A stretch of DNA of 32,839 nt from Thermoleophilaceae bacterium (lineage in GTDB: Bacteria; Actinomycetota; Thermoleophilia; Solirubrobacterales; Thermoleophilaceae), in NCBI GenBank assembly GCA_030446485.1, contig JAUJNF010000003.1, positions 227,670 to 260,508 on the forward strand, given 5' to 3'. The notes beneath the pieces are model-generated. The model searched no databases. It saw only the letters and a program-made list of their open reading frames with translations, and was not told the DNA's origin. The position numbers and the translations under genes were made by a program. This document shows, piece after piece, positions 22,682 through 31,082 of the stretch; position 1 is the stretch's first letter, and the number at the start of each line of letters is the position of its first letter.

Positions 22682-25576
22682 TCAGTCGCGTTCGCCCCGG
22701 AGGGCCGGTCCCAGCTCCCCCCGTCCCGCCAGGTCGAGCTTGCGGTAGACGTTGCCGAGATGCCACTGGACGGCCTTGACGGTGACGAACAGGCGCTGGG
22801 CGATCTCCCGGTTGGTCAGCCCGGTGGCGGCCATCTCCGCGACGCGCCGCTCGCTCGCGGTCAGGGACTCCAGTCCGCTCAGCCGCTCTCGCTTCGGCGG
22901 CGTCCCGGCCGCCGCCAGCTCGTCGGCCGCGCGCTCGGCGAGGGCGATGGCCTCGCACGCGCGTGCCAGCTCGAACCCCTCCTCGAGCGGGTCGCGCGCC
23001 GCCGCCCGCTGGTTCTCGCGGCGCAGGGCCGCCCCCAGGTCGACGAGCGTGCGGGCGCGCTCGAGCCGGGCGGGTGAGCTGTCGAGCAGCGCACCTGCCT
23101 CGCGCAGTCGCTCGATTCCCGCGTCGCCGCCCTCGAGAGCGCCGACGGCCCTCAGCGAGATGGCGGTCGCTCTCGGCGCCCCGAACCGCCGCGCCAACTC
23201 GAGCTCGTCGTGAGCCAGTTGCAGGGCCCGCTCCCGGTCGCCCACGCGATCGGCCGCGCGCGCGGCCCACGACCGCCACGCCGCCACGGCCGGGTTGGGA
23301 GCCCGGAGGCTCTCGAGCAGCTGCCCGCAGGCGAGGAAGTCGTCGAGCGCGGCCTGTGGATCGCCGGTGGAGAGGCTCAGGCGCCCGCGGGCCTCGAGGA
23401 AGTAGGCGTAGGGGGCATGGGCTGAGCGTCTCTCGACGTCCGGAACGTCGAGCACCTGCCTCGCGGCCTCGGTCTCGGCCCGCTCCATGAAGGCCAGGGC
23501 GAGCACCGCGTTCGTAGCCGGTCCACCGATCTGCGCGTCGAGCGCACTGTGGTCGAGCGCAGCGGAGGAGTCGGCGATGGCCTCGCGCAGGTGCCCCCGG
23601 CGGTAGTGGACGAAGGCGCGAAACGTGGCGGCGCGGGCGTAGCGCAGCAGCGAGCCGAGCTCCCGGGCGCGCTCCATCTCGTCGGTCAGGACCGCCGCCG
23701 CCGTGTCGAGGTCCTCCGCATAGCCGAGCGCGGTGACCGCCGCGATGAAGCCCGCCGAGTCGCCCGCGTCCTCACCGGCCTGACCGCCGTCCCGAAGCGC
23801 CCGACGCCCGAAGTCGATCACCTCGGCGTGGGGTGCCCCGCTCACCGCCGCCTCGAAGGCCAGCGTGCCGAACAGGAGGCGCTCGGTGGCCGAGGAACCG
23901 CCAGGGGGCCGCTCGCGTAGCCGTTCCAGGCGCTCGAGCGCCTTCGGCCGTGACGCCACGTCCAGCCGAGCCGCGCTGATATAGCCGGCATCGAGTTGGG
24001 TGACCAGGTCTGAGTCGGCGCCGTCGCCGTCGCCGAGATCGGCCAGCCCGGTGTCGAACGCCTCGGCGGCCTCGGGAAAGCGTCCTCCCATCATCAACCT
24101 CCGTCCGAGCAGCGATCGGATGGCGGCGCGCCGGGCGGGGTCCTCGGTGAGCGAGGCCGCCTCCTCGAGGTGGTCGAACGCGCGGGCGTCGCCTCCGGCG
24201 GCCTCGGCCTCCCCGAGCGATACGAGCACCTCCGGCCGCTGGTCGACCGTCGGCGGCTCGTTCAGTGCTCTGCTCAGAAGCTGGACAGCAGACTCCGGGG
24301 CACCCTGGCCCGACGCGCGGTCGGCGGCCGCTCGGATCTGTTCGACCACCCAGGCGTCGCCCGTCGGCGGGGCGTGGAGCAGGTGCGCGGCCACGCGCTC
24401 GACGCCCTCGTGGTCCGCCGCCATCAGATGGGCCGCCCTGAGGTGTGCGGCGGCTCGCTCGGCGGCCGGAAGGTCCGCATACACCGCCGAGCGAACGAGC
24501 GGATGGACGAAGCGCAGCGGATCGACCGGCTCCAGCACATCGGAGGCGGCGAGCGCGTCGGCGGCTGCCCGTGCGAGCTCGAGCTCCAGGTCCGCCAGCG
24601 CGGCCGCGCGGGCAAGCGGCGTGCCGTCGCCCAGGACGGCGACCGCCCGTGCGAGCCGAGATGCCCTGTCCGGCAACCGGAGCAGGCGGATCAGCACCGC
24701 TCGCGACACGGCCTCGGGAGCGTACGAGCCGACCCGCGGTGCCAGACCTGCGGTGGGCTCCACGCCCTCGGCGACAAGCTCTCCCAGCAGCTCCCTGAGC
24801 AGGAACGGGTTTCCGCCACAGACCTCTGCGCAAGCGCGGGAGAAGACATCGTCGGCAGACGGCAGCTTCCGACTGACGACCTGCGCCGCCGCTCCCTCGG
24901 TCAGCGGAGCCAGTGCCACGCTCCGGCCCAGCGGGTGGACGAGGAGCTGGGCAAGCAGCTCGGGCGCCTCACCGTGTTCCTCGGGACGCACGCTCACGAG
25001 CAGGGCGATCGACGAGTCCTCGATCCGGCCGGCCAGGTACAGAAGGAAGCGAAGCGACGGGGTGTCGATCCAGTGGACGTCATCGACCAGGATGGCGAGC
25101 GGACCGGCCTCCGAGAGGTTCGAGGCCAGCCAGTAGAGGCCGTGGACACGCGAGAACAGCGCGTCTGCCTGGATGTCACCGGCCCGGGCCGGGTCGAAGA
25201 GAGGGGCCGCGAGGCCGGCCGCCCCTTCGAGGAGCGCCGAACGCTCCTCGGCACCGGCGCCGAGGAGCGCCGGCTCGAAGAGCTGAAGGACAGCACCGAA
25301 CGGGAAGTCGCGTTCGAGCTCCGATCCCCGGGCCCTGAGCACCCGGAAGCCCGACTCCACGGCCGCCTGCCCGGCCGCGGCCTGCAGGCTCGTCTTGCCG
25401 AGGCCCGCGCGGCCCTCGATCACCACCAGCTGCCCCGTTCCGCCGCCGGCCCTCGCGAGGGCGTCGCCGATCAGCTCCAGCTCGCGCTCGCGCTCGAGCA
25501 GCGGCTCGTCCGCGACCGGCCCGGCCGCCCTCGCCCGGTTGACCTCGGCACTGCCTGCCGTCCTGGCGGCGACCAT
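22682..25576 (-). CDS. Large ATP-binding LuxR-family transcriptional regulator (LAL/MalT-like), paralog 2
   Basis: The ATG at 25576 is preceded by GGAGGGA, giving 964 residues. Walker A GRAGLGKT is at 55-62 and Walker B AILVDDVHW at 161-169, followed by a long helical repeat region and a C-terminal LuxR domain (LTASERRVAEMAATG, TNREIAQRLFVTVKAVQWHL). The recognition helix region is almost identical to that of the paralog at 17925-20813 (FVTVKAVQWHL in both), so the two may recognise similar DNA. The N-terminal sensor and middle parts are more divergent, which suggests different signals. Direct repeats of GACCGAAG lie upstream and could be an autoregulatory site. Confidence 0.93.
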   Translation of the reverse strand: MVAARTAGSAEVNRARAAGPVADEPLLERERELELIGDALARAGGGTGQLVVIEGRAGLGKTSLQAAAGQAAVESGFRVLRARGSELERDFPFGAVLQLFEPALLGAGAEERSALLEGAAGLAAPLFDPARAGDIQADALFSRVHGLYWLASNLSEAGPLAILVDDVHWIDTPSLRFLLYLAGRIEDSSIALLVSVRPEEHGEAPELLAQLLVHPLGRSVALAPLTEGAAAQVVSRKLPSADDVFSRACAEVCGGNPFLLRELLGELVAEGVEPTAGLAPRVGSYAPEAVSRAVLIRLLRLPDRASRLARAVAVLGDGTPLARAAALADLELELARAAADALAASDVLEPVDPLRFVHPLVRSAVYADLPAAERAAAHLRAAHLMAADHEGVERVAAHLLHAPPTGDAWVVEQIRAAADRASGQGAPESAVQLLSRALNEPPTVDQRPEVLVSLGEAEAAGGDARAFDHLEEAASLTEDPARRAAIRSLLGRRLMMGGRFPEAAEAFDTGLADLGDGDGADSDLVTQLDAGYISAARLDVASRPKALERLERLRERPPGGSSATERLLFGTLAFEAAVSGAPHAEVIDFGRRALRDGGQAGEDAGDSAGFIAAVTALGYAEDLDTAAAVLTDEMERARELGSLLRYARAATFRAFVHYRRGHLREAIADSSAALDHSALDAQIGGPATNAVLALAFMERAETEAARQVLDVPDVERRSAHAPYAYFLEARGRLSLSTGDPQAALDDFLACGQLLESLRAPNPAVAAWRSWAARAADRVGDRERALQLAHDELELARRFGAPRATAISLRAVGALEGGDAGIERLREAGALLDSSPARLERARTLVDLGAALRRENQRAAARDPLEEGFELARACEAIALAERAADELAAAGTPPKRERLSGLESLTASERRVAEMAATGLTNREIAQRLFVTVKAVQWHLGNVYRKLDLAGRGELGPALRGERD

Positions 25577-25595
25577 CGTCCCTCCCCTGCCTCGT

Positions 25596-25669
25596 CGACC
25601 GAAGACGATCCGGACCTGTGGCCGACGATCGCTTCGCCAGGAGACTAGACCGAAGCGGCGACCGAAGAC
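25596..25669. repeat. Direct repeats upstream of the second LuxR-type regulator
   Basis: CGACCGAAGAC occurs at 25596-25606 and again at 25659-25669, with a shorter copy (GACCGAAG) ending just before the second. They lie 20 to 93 bases upstream of the regulator start. Repeats at this position could be operators, but the motif has not been tied to any protein. Confidence 0.4.
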
Positions 25670-25817
25670 AGGCGGGTCGCTTGAGTGCCCCCGACGAGCG
25701 TGACGGGCGGGCGGGCCGCAACTTCCCGCCGCTGCCGGGTTGGTGAACCCAAGCGACGGCCGCTGCGAATAGGGGTGTGAACAGACGCTCCGCAGAGGCC
25801 GTCATCAAACGAACCTT

Positions 25818-25824
25818 GGGAGGA
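25818..25824 (+). promoter_or_regulatory. Ribosome binding site that decides the start
   Basis: GGGAGGA lies four bases before ATG 25828 and favours that start over the in-frame GTG at 25777, which has no such site and would precede the signal peptide with 17 extra residues. Confidence 0.65.
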
Positions 25825-25827
25825 CTC

Positions 25828-27849
25828 ATGCCCACAGCGCGCGCCCGCAGGGCCACGCTCACCGCAGGACTCGCGCTGATCGCGCTACCGGCCATCGCCG
25901 GCACCGCCCAGGCCGTGCACTGGCCCTTCTTCGGCGGCGACAACGGCCGCTCCGGCTATCAGCCCGTGGGGGAGGGACGAACGCCCGTCAAGCCGGTCTA
26001 CAACAAGAGCGATGCCGCCGAGCAGAACATTCGCACCTCCATCGTGACCACCGCGGGACAACCGTCGACGCAGCGGCTCGCCTGGGGGTCGACCGGCGGC
26101 GACGTGCATCTGCAGCTTCTGGTCACCGGCGCGCCGGTCGGGCCCGAGGGCGGGACCGACATCGACGGCGGCGACGCTGACGCCGACGTGTTCGGGGGCG
26201 GCGACGTGGCCAGCGTGAGCTTCGCCGACACCTCGATCGCGACCGGCCTCGGCCAGATCTTCGCAGCCCACAACGACGACAACCAGGGCGGCGCCAACGA
26301 CATCGCCGTCGCGCAGGTCGACGAGGCCACGGGCAACCTGGTGCAGGACGTTCCGGTGGCCGGCACGGACGGGTACACGATCTCCAGCTCGCTGCTCGCC
26401 GGCGGTCCGGCCACGGACGATCCCGGAACGGCGACCGTGAACGAGACCGGCAACCGGGCTCTCTTCTTCGTGGCCTCGAACGGCACGGAGGAGAGGCTGT
26501 TCCGCGTGCCGGTCACGAACAACGCGGGCTCGACCGGCGCGACGATCGGGACGGCCACGAGCACCGGCGACATCAACGCCACTCCCACGGCCAGCCCGAC
26601 GATCACCTTCCTCAACAACTCGGGCGGCACCCCGGCGGCGTTCGTAGCGGTGGGAACCCAGGACGGCCGCGTGCTCACCTTCGCCGCGTCCAACCTGGCG
26701 GCGGGGCCGGCCTCGGCGGGCGCGGCGGGACGCACGAACGCCCAGACCCCGACCGTTCCCATCACCCCTAGCGGCAACACGCCGGGCGCGCCCATGACGG
26801 GAGCCGCCAAGGCGCCGTTCGTCTACGTGGCGGCAAGCGCCGACGGCGGCACCCAGATCCAGAAGCTCACGCAGAACGGCAACAGCCAGCAGCTGAGCAC
26901 CGTGGCCACGAGCCCCACCCTGGCCGGTCGCCCGGCCCCCGCGCTGGCGACTGATCAGGAGACGGAGGCGACCGGCCCCGGCGAGGGCAAGGTCATCGTG
27001 ACCACCGGACAGAACCTGCACCTGGTGAATGCGGCCGACCTGCAGGGCCGGCAGTCGCTGAGCAGCACCGCACTGGCGCCGGGGACGACCGGCTTCAGTC
27101 GGACCACCGCCGCGGCCTCGGGCGACTTCATCTACGTCACGCGCGACAACGGTGAGCAACTGGTGGTGAGGTTCAACGCTCAGCCGGTGTCCACCGGGCC
27201 GGCGGATGGCGTGGACTTCACGTCCGACCCGGCCGCCCGCGGCTCGACCGCCGGCTTCGGCCAGCCGTCTATCTCGCGCAGCTTCGTGCAGTTCGCGAGC
27301 GACCGGGGCGCGTTCGTGTACCGGAACGCCTGCGGCAACCTGACCGTGGGCACACCGGGGACCGACAACCTCCCCGGCACCGAAGCCGGCGACGACTCGT
27401 TCGGAGCCGACGGTGATGACCGGGTCGTCGGGATGGTCGGCGACGACTGCCTGACCGGCAACGCGGGCAACGACACCCTGGCGGGAGGCGACGGTGACGA
27501 CTTCCACCGCGGCGCCTTCGGGGCGGACACCCTGTTCGGCGGTAACGGGAACGACGTGCTGAACGCCGGGTCGGACAACGACCGGATCACCGGCGGACCG
27601 GACGACGATGTCCTCCGCGGTGCCGCGGGAGACGACTTCCTGCGCGGCACGGCCGGCGATGACCGGCTGTCGGGCGGAAGCGGTGTCGATGTAATCACCG
27701 GAGGTCGGGGGGACGACGTGATCACCTCGATCGACGACCAGGCGGACCGCGTGAGCTGCGGTCCGGGCGACGACCGCGCGCGAGTGGACGAGATGGACAG
27801 GGTCGCGGGCAACTGCGAGCGCGCCGTGGCCGGCGGGGCTCAGGGCTAG
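25828..27849 (+). CDS. Secreted propeller-like protein with C-terminal RTX-type calcium repeats, paralog 1
   Basis: From ATG 25828 the protein has 673 residues. The signal peptide ends near GTAQA. The mature N-terminus HWPFFGGDNGRSGYQP resembles the first strand of PQQ-type beta-propellers (WPxFGGDxxRTG). Residues about 40-500 contain repeated segments consistent with blades. From about 505 to 640 there are many nonapeptide units of the GGxGxDxLx kind (TLFGGNGNDVLNAG, DRLSGGSGVD), which bind calcium in parallel beta-roll structures. A closing unit with two Cys (SCGPGDD...AGNCE) ends the protein. No type I secretion genes are near, and the Sec signal makes RTX-type export unlikely. The function is unknown, perhaps surface or matrix attachment. 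A tandem paralog follows. Confidence 0.85.
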   Translation: MPTARARRATLTAGLALIALPAIAGTAQAVHWPFFGGDNGRSGYQPVGEGRTPVKPVYNKSDAAEQNIRTSIVTTAGQPSTQRLAWGSTGGDVHLQLLVTGAPVGPEGGTDIDGGDADADVFGGGDVASVSFADTSIATGLGQIFAAHNDDNQGGANDIAVAQVDEATGNLVQDVPVAGTDGYTISSSLLAGGPATDDPGTATVNETGNRALFFVASNGTEERLFRVPVTNNAGSTGATIGTATSTGDINATPTASPTITFLNNSGGTPAAFVAVGTQDGRVLTFAASNLAAGPASAGAAGRTNAQTPTVPITPSGNTPGAPMTGAAKAPFVYVAASADGGTQIQKLTQNGNSQQLSTVATSPTLAGRPAPALATDQETEATGPGEGKVIVTTGQNLHLVNAADLQGRQSLSSTALAPGTTGFSRTTAAASGDFIYVTRDNGEQLVVRFNAQPVSTGPADGVDFTSDPAARGSTAGFGQPSISRSFVQFASDRGAFVYRNACGNLTVGTPGTDNLPGTEAGDDSFGADGDDRVVGMVGDDCLTGNAGNDTLAGGDGDDFHRGAFGADTLFGGNGNDVLNAGSDNDRITGGPDDDVLRGAAGDDFLRGTAGDDRLSGGSGVDVITGGRGDDVITSIDDQADRVSCGPGDDRARVDEMDRVAGNCERAVAGGAQG

Positions 27850-27865
27850 GCAGCCGCACGGAGCA

Positions 27866-27900
27866 GGGCGCCGGCTCTCATGCCGGCGCCCGTTTCCGTT
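27866..27900 (+). terminator. Intrinsic terminator after the first propeller/RTX gene
   Basis: A perfect ten-base stem GGGCGCCGGC / GCCGGCGCCC with loop TCTCAT is followed by GTTTCCGTT. This is the clearest Rho-independent terminator in the window and lies 17 bases after the stop. Confidence 0.8.
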
Positions 27901-27925
27901 CACGGGCAGGACCGCGCGCCGCCGC

Positions 27926-27946
27926 ATGGAACTCCGCTGATCGGAG
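27926..27946 (+). promoter_or_regulatory. Possible leader ORF and Shine-Dalgarno-sequestering hairpin
   Basis: CTCCG at 27932-27936 pairs with CGGAG at 27942-27946, which contains the GGAG ribosome site of the gene starting at 27951. A four-codon reading frame (MELR, ATG 27926 to TGA 27938-27940) runs through the left arm and ends in the loop. Translation of the leader would open the stem. The arrangement is visible; regulation is inferred. Confidence 0.35.
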
Positions 27947-27950
27947 CCCC

Positions 27951-29783
27951 ATGCGCAGACTCACCTTCCTGATCCTCATAACCGCCGCGGCTCTCGTGGC
28001 CGCCGGAGCGGCCGCCGAGGCCTCCCAGTGGCCGAGCTTCGGCGGTGACTTCGGACGCTCCGGCTACCAGGCCGAGGGCCAGGGCCGGGCGCCCATCCGC
28101 CCCGCCTACGCGAAGGCCGAGCCCAGCGAGCGCGGCGTTCGGACCTCGATCGTGACCACGAGCGGGCAACCGTCCAACCAGCGCCTGGCCTACGGCACCG
28201 CCGACGGTCGGCTCCACCTCCAGGTGCTCGAGTCCGGCGCCCCCGTGGGGGCGGAGGAGGGCGTGCCGCTGGACGACGGCGAGCCGGACGCCGACGTGTT
28301 CACCGGCCAGGGCGGCAGCGTGGGCCTGGCCAGCAGCTCTGGGCCGGGCGGTCTCGGGCAGATCTTCGCGGTCCACAACGACGACAACTCGGGCGGCAGC
28401 AACGACCTCGCCATCGCCCAGGTCGACGAGAGCACCGGCGCGCTCGTGCAGGATCTCCGGGTGCCGGGCAGCCGCGACTACACCGTGAGCAGCTCGCCGG
28501 CGATCACGGGCGCCGTGCCCGGGACCGGTGACCGGGTGCTCTTCTTCCTCGCCAACGACGGCACCAGGACCACCCTCTTCCGAGTGCCGATAGCGGCCGC
28601 CGACAGCCAGGACGCCACCATCGGCACCATCACCACGCGCGACGTCATCGGGGGGAACCCGCTGGCGAGCCCGACGCTCGTGACGCTCAACGACCCGGCG
28701 GGCACCCCGACCGAGTACGTCGCCGTGGCCTCACGGTCGACGGCCAGCGTGCAGACCTTCACCGCGGCCGCCATCGCCGCCACCGCCGACGGTCGGGAGG
28801 TCGGCCCGCGCTCGGGCGATCTCGGCGGCCCGGCCCAGACCCCCAGCCGCCCACCGGCCGGAGCCGCCAGGGGGGCGGCGCTGCTCGTGGCGGTGGGCGC
28901 GGGCGAGACCGGCACGGTGGTGCACGCGCTCGCTCAGAACGGCAACGACCAGATCCTGGCCGACGTGGCCGCGAGCGGCCGGCTGGAGGGGAGCCCCGCC
29001 CCGGCGCTGGCGCTCACCCCCACGAGGGCCGCGGTCACGACCGCGTCCAACCTCTACCTGCTGGCCATCGCCGACCTCGATCCGCGCGGCGCTCTGGCCC
29101 CGGCGCCGCTCTCGGGCGGCACGGGCTTCGGGCGCACCACCGCGGCAGCCTCCGGCAGCCTGGTCTACGTCACTCGCGACAACGGACAGCAGCTCGTCGT
29201 GGGCCTCGACGACGCGCAGCCGCTCACACGGCGCGCCTTCCGGCCGAACGCGGCGAGCTCGGATGCCACCGCCGCCTACGGGCAGCCGACCGTCGCCAGC
29301 GGCTTCGTGCAGTTCGGGAACGACGCCGGCGTGTTCGTGTACCGCAGCCGCTGCGGCAACGCCATATCCGGCACGCGGCGCGGCGAGACGCTGCGCGGGA
29401 CCTCCGCGGGCGACGAGGTGCGCGCGCTCGGCGGCGAGGACCGGGCGCATGGGCTGTTCGGCGACGACTGCCTGCTCGGTGGCGGCAGAGGGGACCGGCT
29501 GGTGGGCGGTGACGGAAGCGACGAGCTCTCGGGCGGCGGCGGCGGAGACGTCCTCGTCGGAGGCGCGGGCGCCGATCGCCTGACGGGGGGTGCGGGCGCC
29601 GACCTCCTCCGCGACGACAGCGGTGCCAACACGTTCTCGGGCGGAGGCGGCGACGACCGGGTCGACTCGGTGGACCGCCGCCGGGACGAGATCCGGTGCG
29701 GCGCCGGCCGCGACGTCGTGCGGGCGGACCGCTCCGATCATGTGGGGCGCGACTGCGAGACCGTGCGCCTCGCCTCTCCCTGA
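27951..29783 (+). CDS. Secreted propeller-like protein with C-terminal RTX-type calcium repeats, paralog 2
   Basis: This 610-residue protein starts at ATG 27951 with a GGAG site. The signal peptide ends near AAAEA. It copies the paralog upstream along its length: SQWPSFGGDFGRSGYQ at the mature N-terminus, RTSIVTTSGQPSNQRLAYG, IFAVHNDDNSGGSNDLAIAQVDE, GFGRTTAAASGSLVYVTRDNG. Calcium-type repeats run from about 468 to 580 (RLVGGDGSDELSGGGGGDVL), and the same two-Cys closing unit (RCGAGRD...GRDCE) ends it. It has fewer repeats than the first paralog and is richer in Arg. The pair most likely arose by tandem duplication. A stem-loop terminator separates them, so their expression need not be linked. 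Confidence 0.85.
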   Translation: MRRLTFLILITAAALVAAGAAAEASQWPSFGGDFGRSGYQAEGQGRAPIRPAYAKAEPSERGVRTSIVTTSGQPSNQRLAYGTADGRLHLQVLESGAPVGAEEGVPLDDGEPDADVFTGQGGSVGLASSSGPGGLGQIFAVHNDDNSGGSNDLAIAQVDESTGALVQDLRVPGSRDYTVSSSPAITGAVPGTGDRVLFFLANDGTRTTLFRVPIAAADSQDATIGTITTRDVIGGNPLASPTLVTLNDPAGTPTEYVAVASRSTASVQTFTAAAIAATADGREVGPRSGDLGGPAQTPSRPPAGAARGAALLVAVGAGETGTVVHALAQNGNDQILADVAASGRLEGSPAPALALTPTRAAVTTASNLYLLAIADLDPRGALAPAPLSGGTGFGRTTAAASGSLVYVTRDNGQQLVVGLDDAQPLTRRAFRPNAASSDATAAYGQPTVASGFVQFGNDAGVFVYRSRCGNAISGTRRGETLRGTSAGDEVRALGGEDRAHGLFGDDCLLGGGRGDRLVGGDGSDELSGGGGGDVLVGGAGADRLTGGAGADLLRDDSGANTFSGGGGDDRVDSVDRRRDEIRCGAGRDVVRADRSDHVGRDCETVRLASP

Positions 29784-29804
29784 CCCGAGTTCCTGTAGTC
29801 GTCT

Positions 29805-29840
29805 GAACACTCTTCCACAGCGGGTTGTGGCAAAGTGTTC
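29805..29840. terminator. Dyad-symmetric stem-loop between the RTX and arrestin-like genes
   Basis: GAACACT-CTT-CCACA and TGTGG-CAA-AGTGTTC pair over 7 + 5 bases with a symmetric 3/3 internal loop. It is AT-richer than its surroundings and lies 22 bases after a stop. It could be a terminator or an operator. A second short stem, GCCGGG...CCCGGC, is at 29862-29878. Confidence 0.5.
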
Positions 29841-29883
29841 CAAGCGTCCGCTACGCGGGGTGCCGGGGACGGCCCGGCGCTGA

Positions 29884-30549
29884 ATGACGCCGACGACCTA
29901 CCACCACCTTCCCCCGGGTCGCGCCCCCGGCGGCCAGACGCGCCGGAGCGGCAGCGTGGAGACCAGGAACCCGGTGCAGGTGGCTCTCGCCACCGCTCCG
30001 ATCGCCTTCGCGGTGATCGTGATCGTCCTGGCCCCGTTCGAGGGGCCGCTGAGGTGGGCTGTCGCGATCGGCGGGGCGGTCGCGCTCGGGCTCCTGGCCC
30101 GCGCGCTCAAGCAACGCACGGCGGCCGTGTCGGCCGCGAACCACCTCGCGATGAGGCCCTCCACCGACGAGCCGCGGCGGGGCGAGGATCTTGTGGTGAC
30201 CCTGTCGGTTGCCGATCCGTCGAAGCTGAGGGGCGACCGGCTGGAGGTGGGGCTCGAGTGCATCGAGCGCTACGACTACCGGCAGCACCAGAGCTCGGGC
30301 TCGGGCGGCGTCGGTAGCTCGGGCGGGTCCAGCTCGCGACGTGTCACGCGCCGGGACACCGTGTTCGCGCAGTGGCTCCCCGCACAGCGCTCGTCCGCGG
30401 GCGAGACGTTCACGTTTCCCATCCCAGCCGACGCACCGTTCTCCCATGAGGGCGACTGCCTGTCGTTCTCCTGGATGCTCACGGCGCGCGAGCGCGTGCC
30501 GAACGGCATCGACACCCGGCTCGACCACCCGATCTGGGTGCGCCCGTGA
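29884..30549 (+). CDS. Membrane-anchored arrestin-fold protein
   Basis: The ATG at 29884 gives 221 residues. An in-frame GTG at 29956 has a better ribosome site (GGAG seven bases upstream) and may be the true start, losing 24 Pro-rich residues. Two hydrophobic segments at about 32-50 and 57-74 form a hairpin anchor. The rest is a beta-sandwich with the marks of bacterial arrestin-like (Spo0M-related) domains: FTFPIPADAPFSHEG, then SWMLTARERVPNG and the closing DHPIWV. A Ser/Gly-rich loop (about 137-151) interrupts it. It has no recognised catalytic site and probably acts as an adaptor at the membrane. The stop overlaps the next start by four bases. Confidence 0.75.
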   Translation: MTPTTYHHLPPGRAPGGQTRRSGSVETRNPVQVALATAPIAFAVIVIVLAPFEGPLRWAVAIGGAVALGLLARALKQRTAAVSAANHLAMRPSTDEPRRGEDLVVTLSVADPSKLRGDRLEVGLECIERYDYRQHQSSGSGGVGSSGGSSSRRVTRRDTVFAQWLPAQRSSAGETFTFPIPADAPFSHEGDCLSFSWMLTARERVPNGIDTRLDHPIWVRP

Positions 30550-31082
30550 GCGGCGTGCTGCACCTTCAGCTCGAGCGTGGTCGCTACGCGCCGGGCGAAG
30601 TCGTACGCGGCCTGGTGACGGTGATGCTGGGGCAGGACTCCCGGACGCTGTCGGTGTCGTGCGACTACTGCGAGGAGACCAGCGACTACCTGGAGGTGAC
30701 CGCGACCAGCGGATCCGTGGAGCTGCACCGGGGCCCGCTGCAGGCCGGGGCGAGCTTTCCGTTCGCGCTCACCCTGCCGAGTGAGGCCCTGCCCGCCTTC
30801 CGCGGGCGGCACGGGAAGCTCTTCTGGCGAGTGGACGCCAAGTGCGACCGCGGGGGGCGCGACCCGCACGCACGCCTGCCGATCGACGTGATCCCTCCTG
30901 ACGCGGGCGGAGTGGTCCTGCCGGTGGCCACCTTTCAGGACGCGGCGGTCCCGCCCGCCCAGCCGCCCGCGGCGATCGCGGCCGCACCCGCGGGGTGGTA
31001 CCCGGACCCCTCGGGTCAGACGTCCCGGCGCTACTGGGACGGCGCCGCCTGGACCGAGCACACCGTCGAGGGCACTGGCTAG
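30546..31082 (+). CDS. Arrestin-fold protein with C-terminal DUF2510 domain
   Basis: The start is GTG 30546, overlapping the preceding stop (GTGA), so it is translationally coupled. The product has 178 residues. Residues about 4-120 repeat the arrestin-like pattern (HLQLERGRYAPGEVVRGLV and SFPFALTLPSEALPAFRG). A Pro/Ala linker follows. Residues 149-172 are DUF2510, a short Trp-rich motif (WYPDP...RRYWDGAAWTEHT) usually found on actinobacterial membrane or envelope proteins. The two halves of the pair are homologous and likely form a heterodimer or two-domain complex. Its 3' end overlaps the fumarase stop on the other strand by four bases. Confidence 0.8.
   Translation: MSGVLHLQLERGRYAPGEVVRGLVTVMLGQDSRTLSVSCDYCEETSDYLEVTATSGSVELHRGPLQAGASFPFALTLPSEALPAFRGRHGKLFWRVDAKCDRGGRDPHARLPIDVIPPDAGGVVLPVATFQDAAVPPAQPPAAIAAAPAGWYPDPSGQTSRRYWDGAAWTEHTVEGTG

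Noticed and set aside
29811..29840. Possible DnaA boxes (CCACA/TGTGG) suggesting a replication origin
   Set aside because: Each differs from the TTATCCACA consensus at two or more positions, there are only two, and no dnaA, dnaN or AT-rich region is near.
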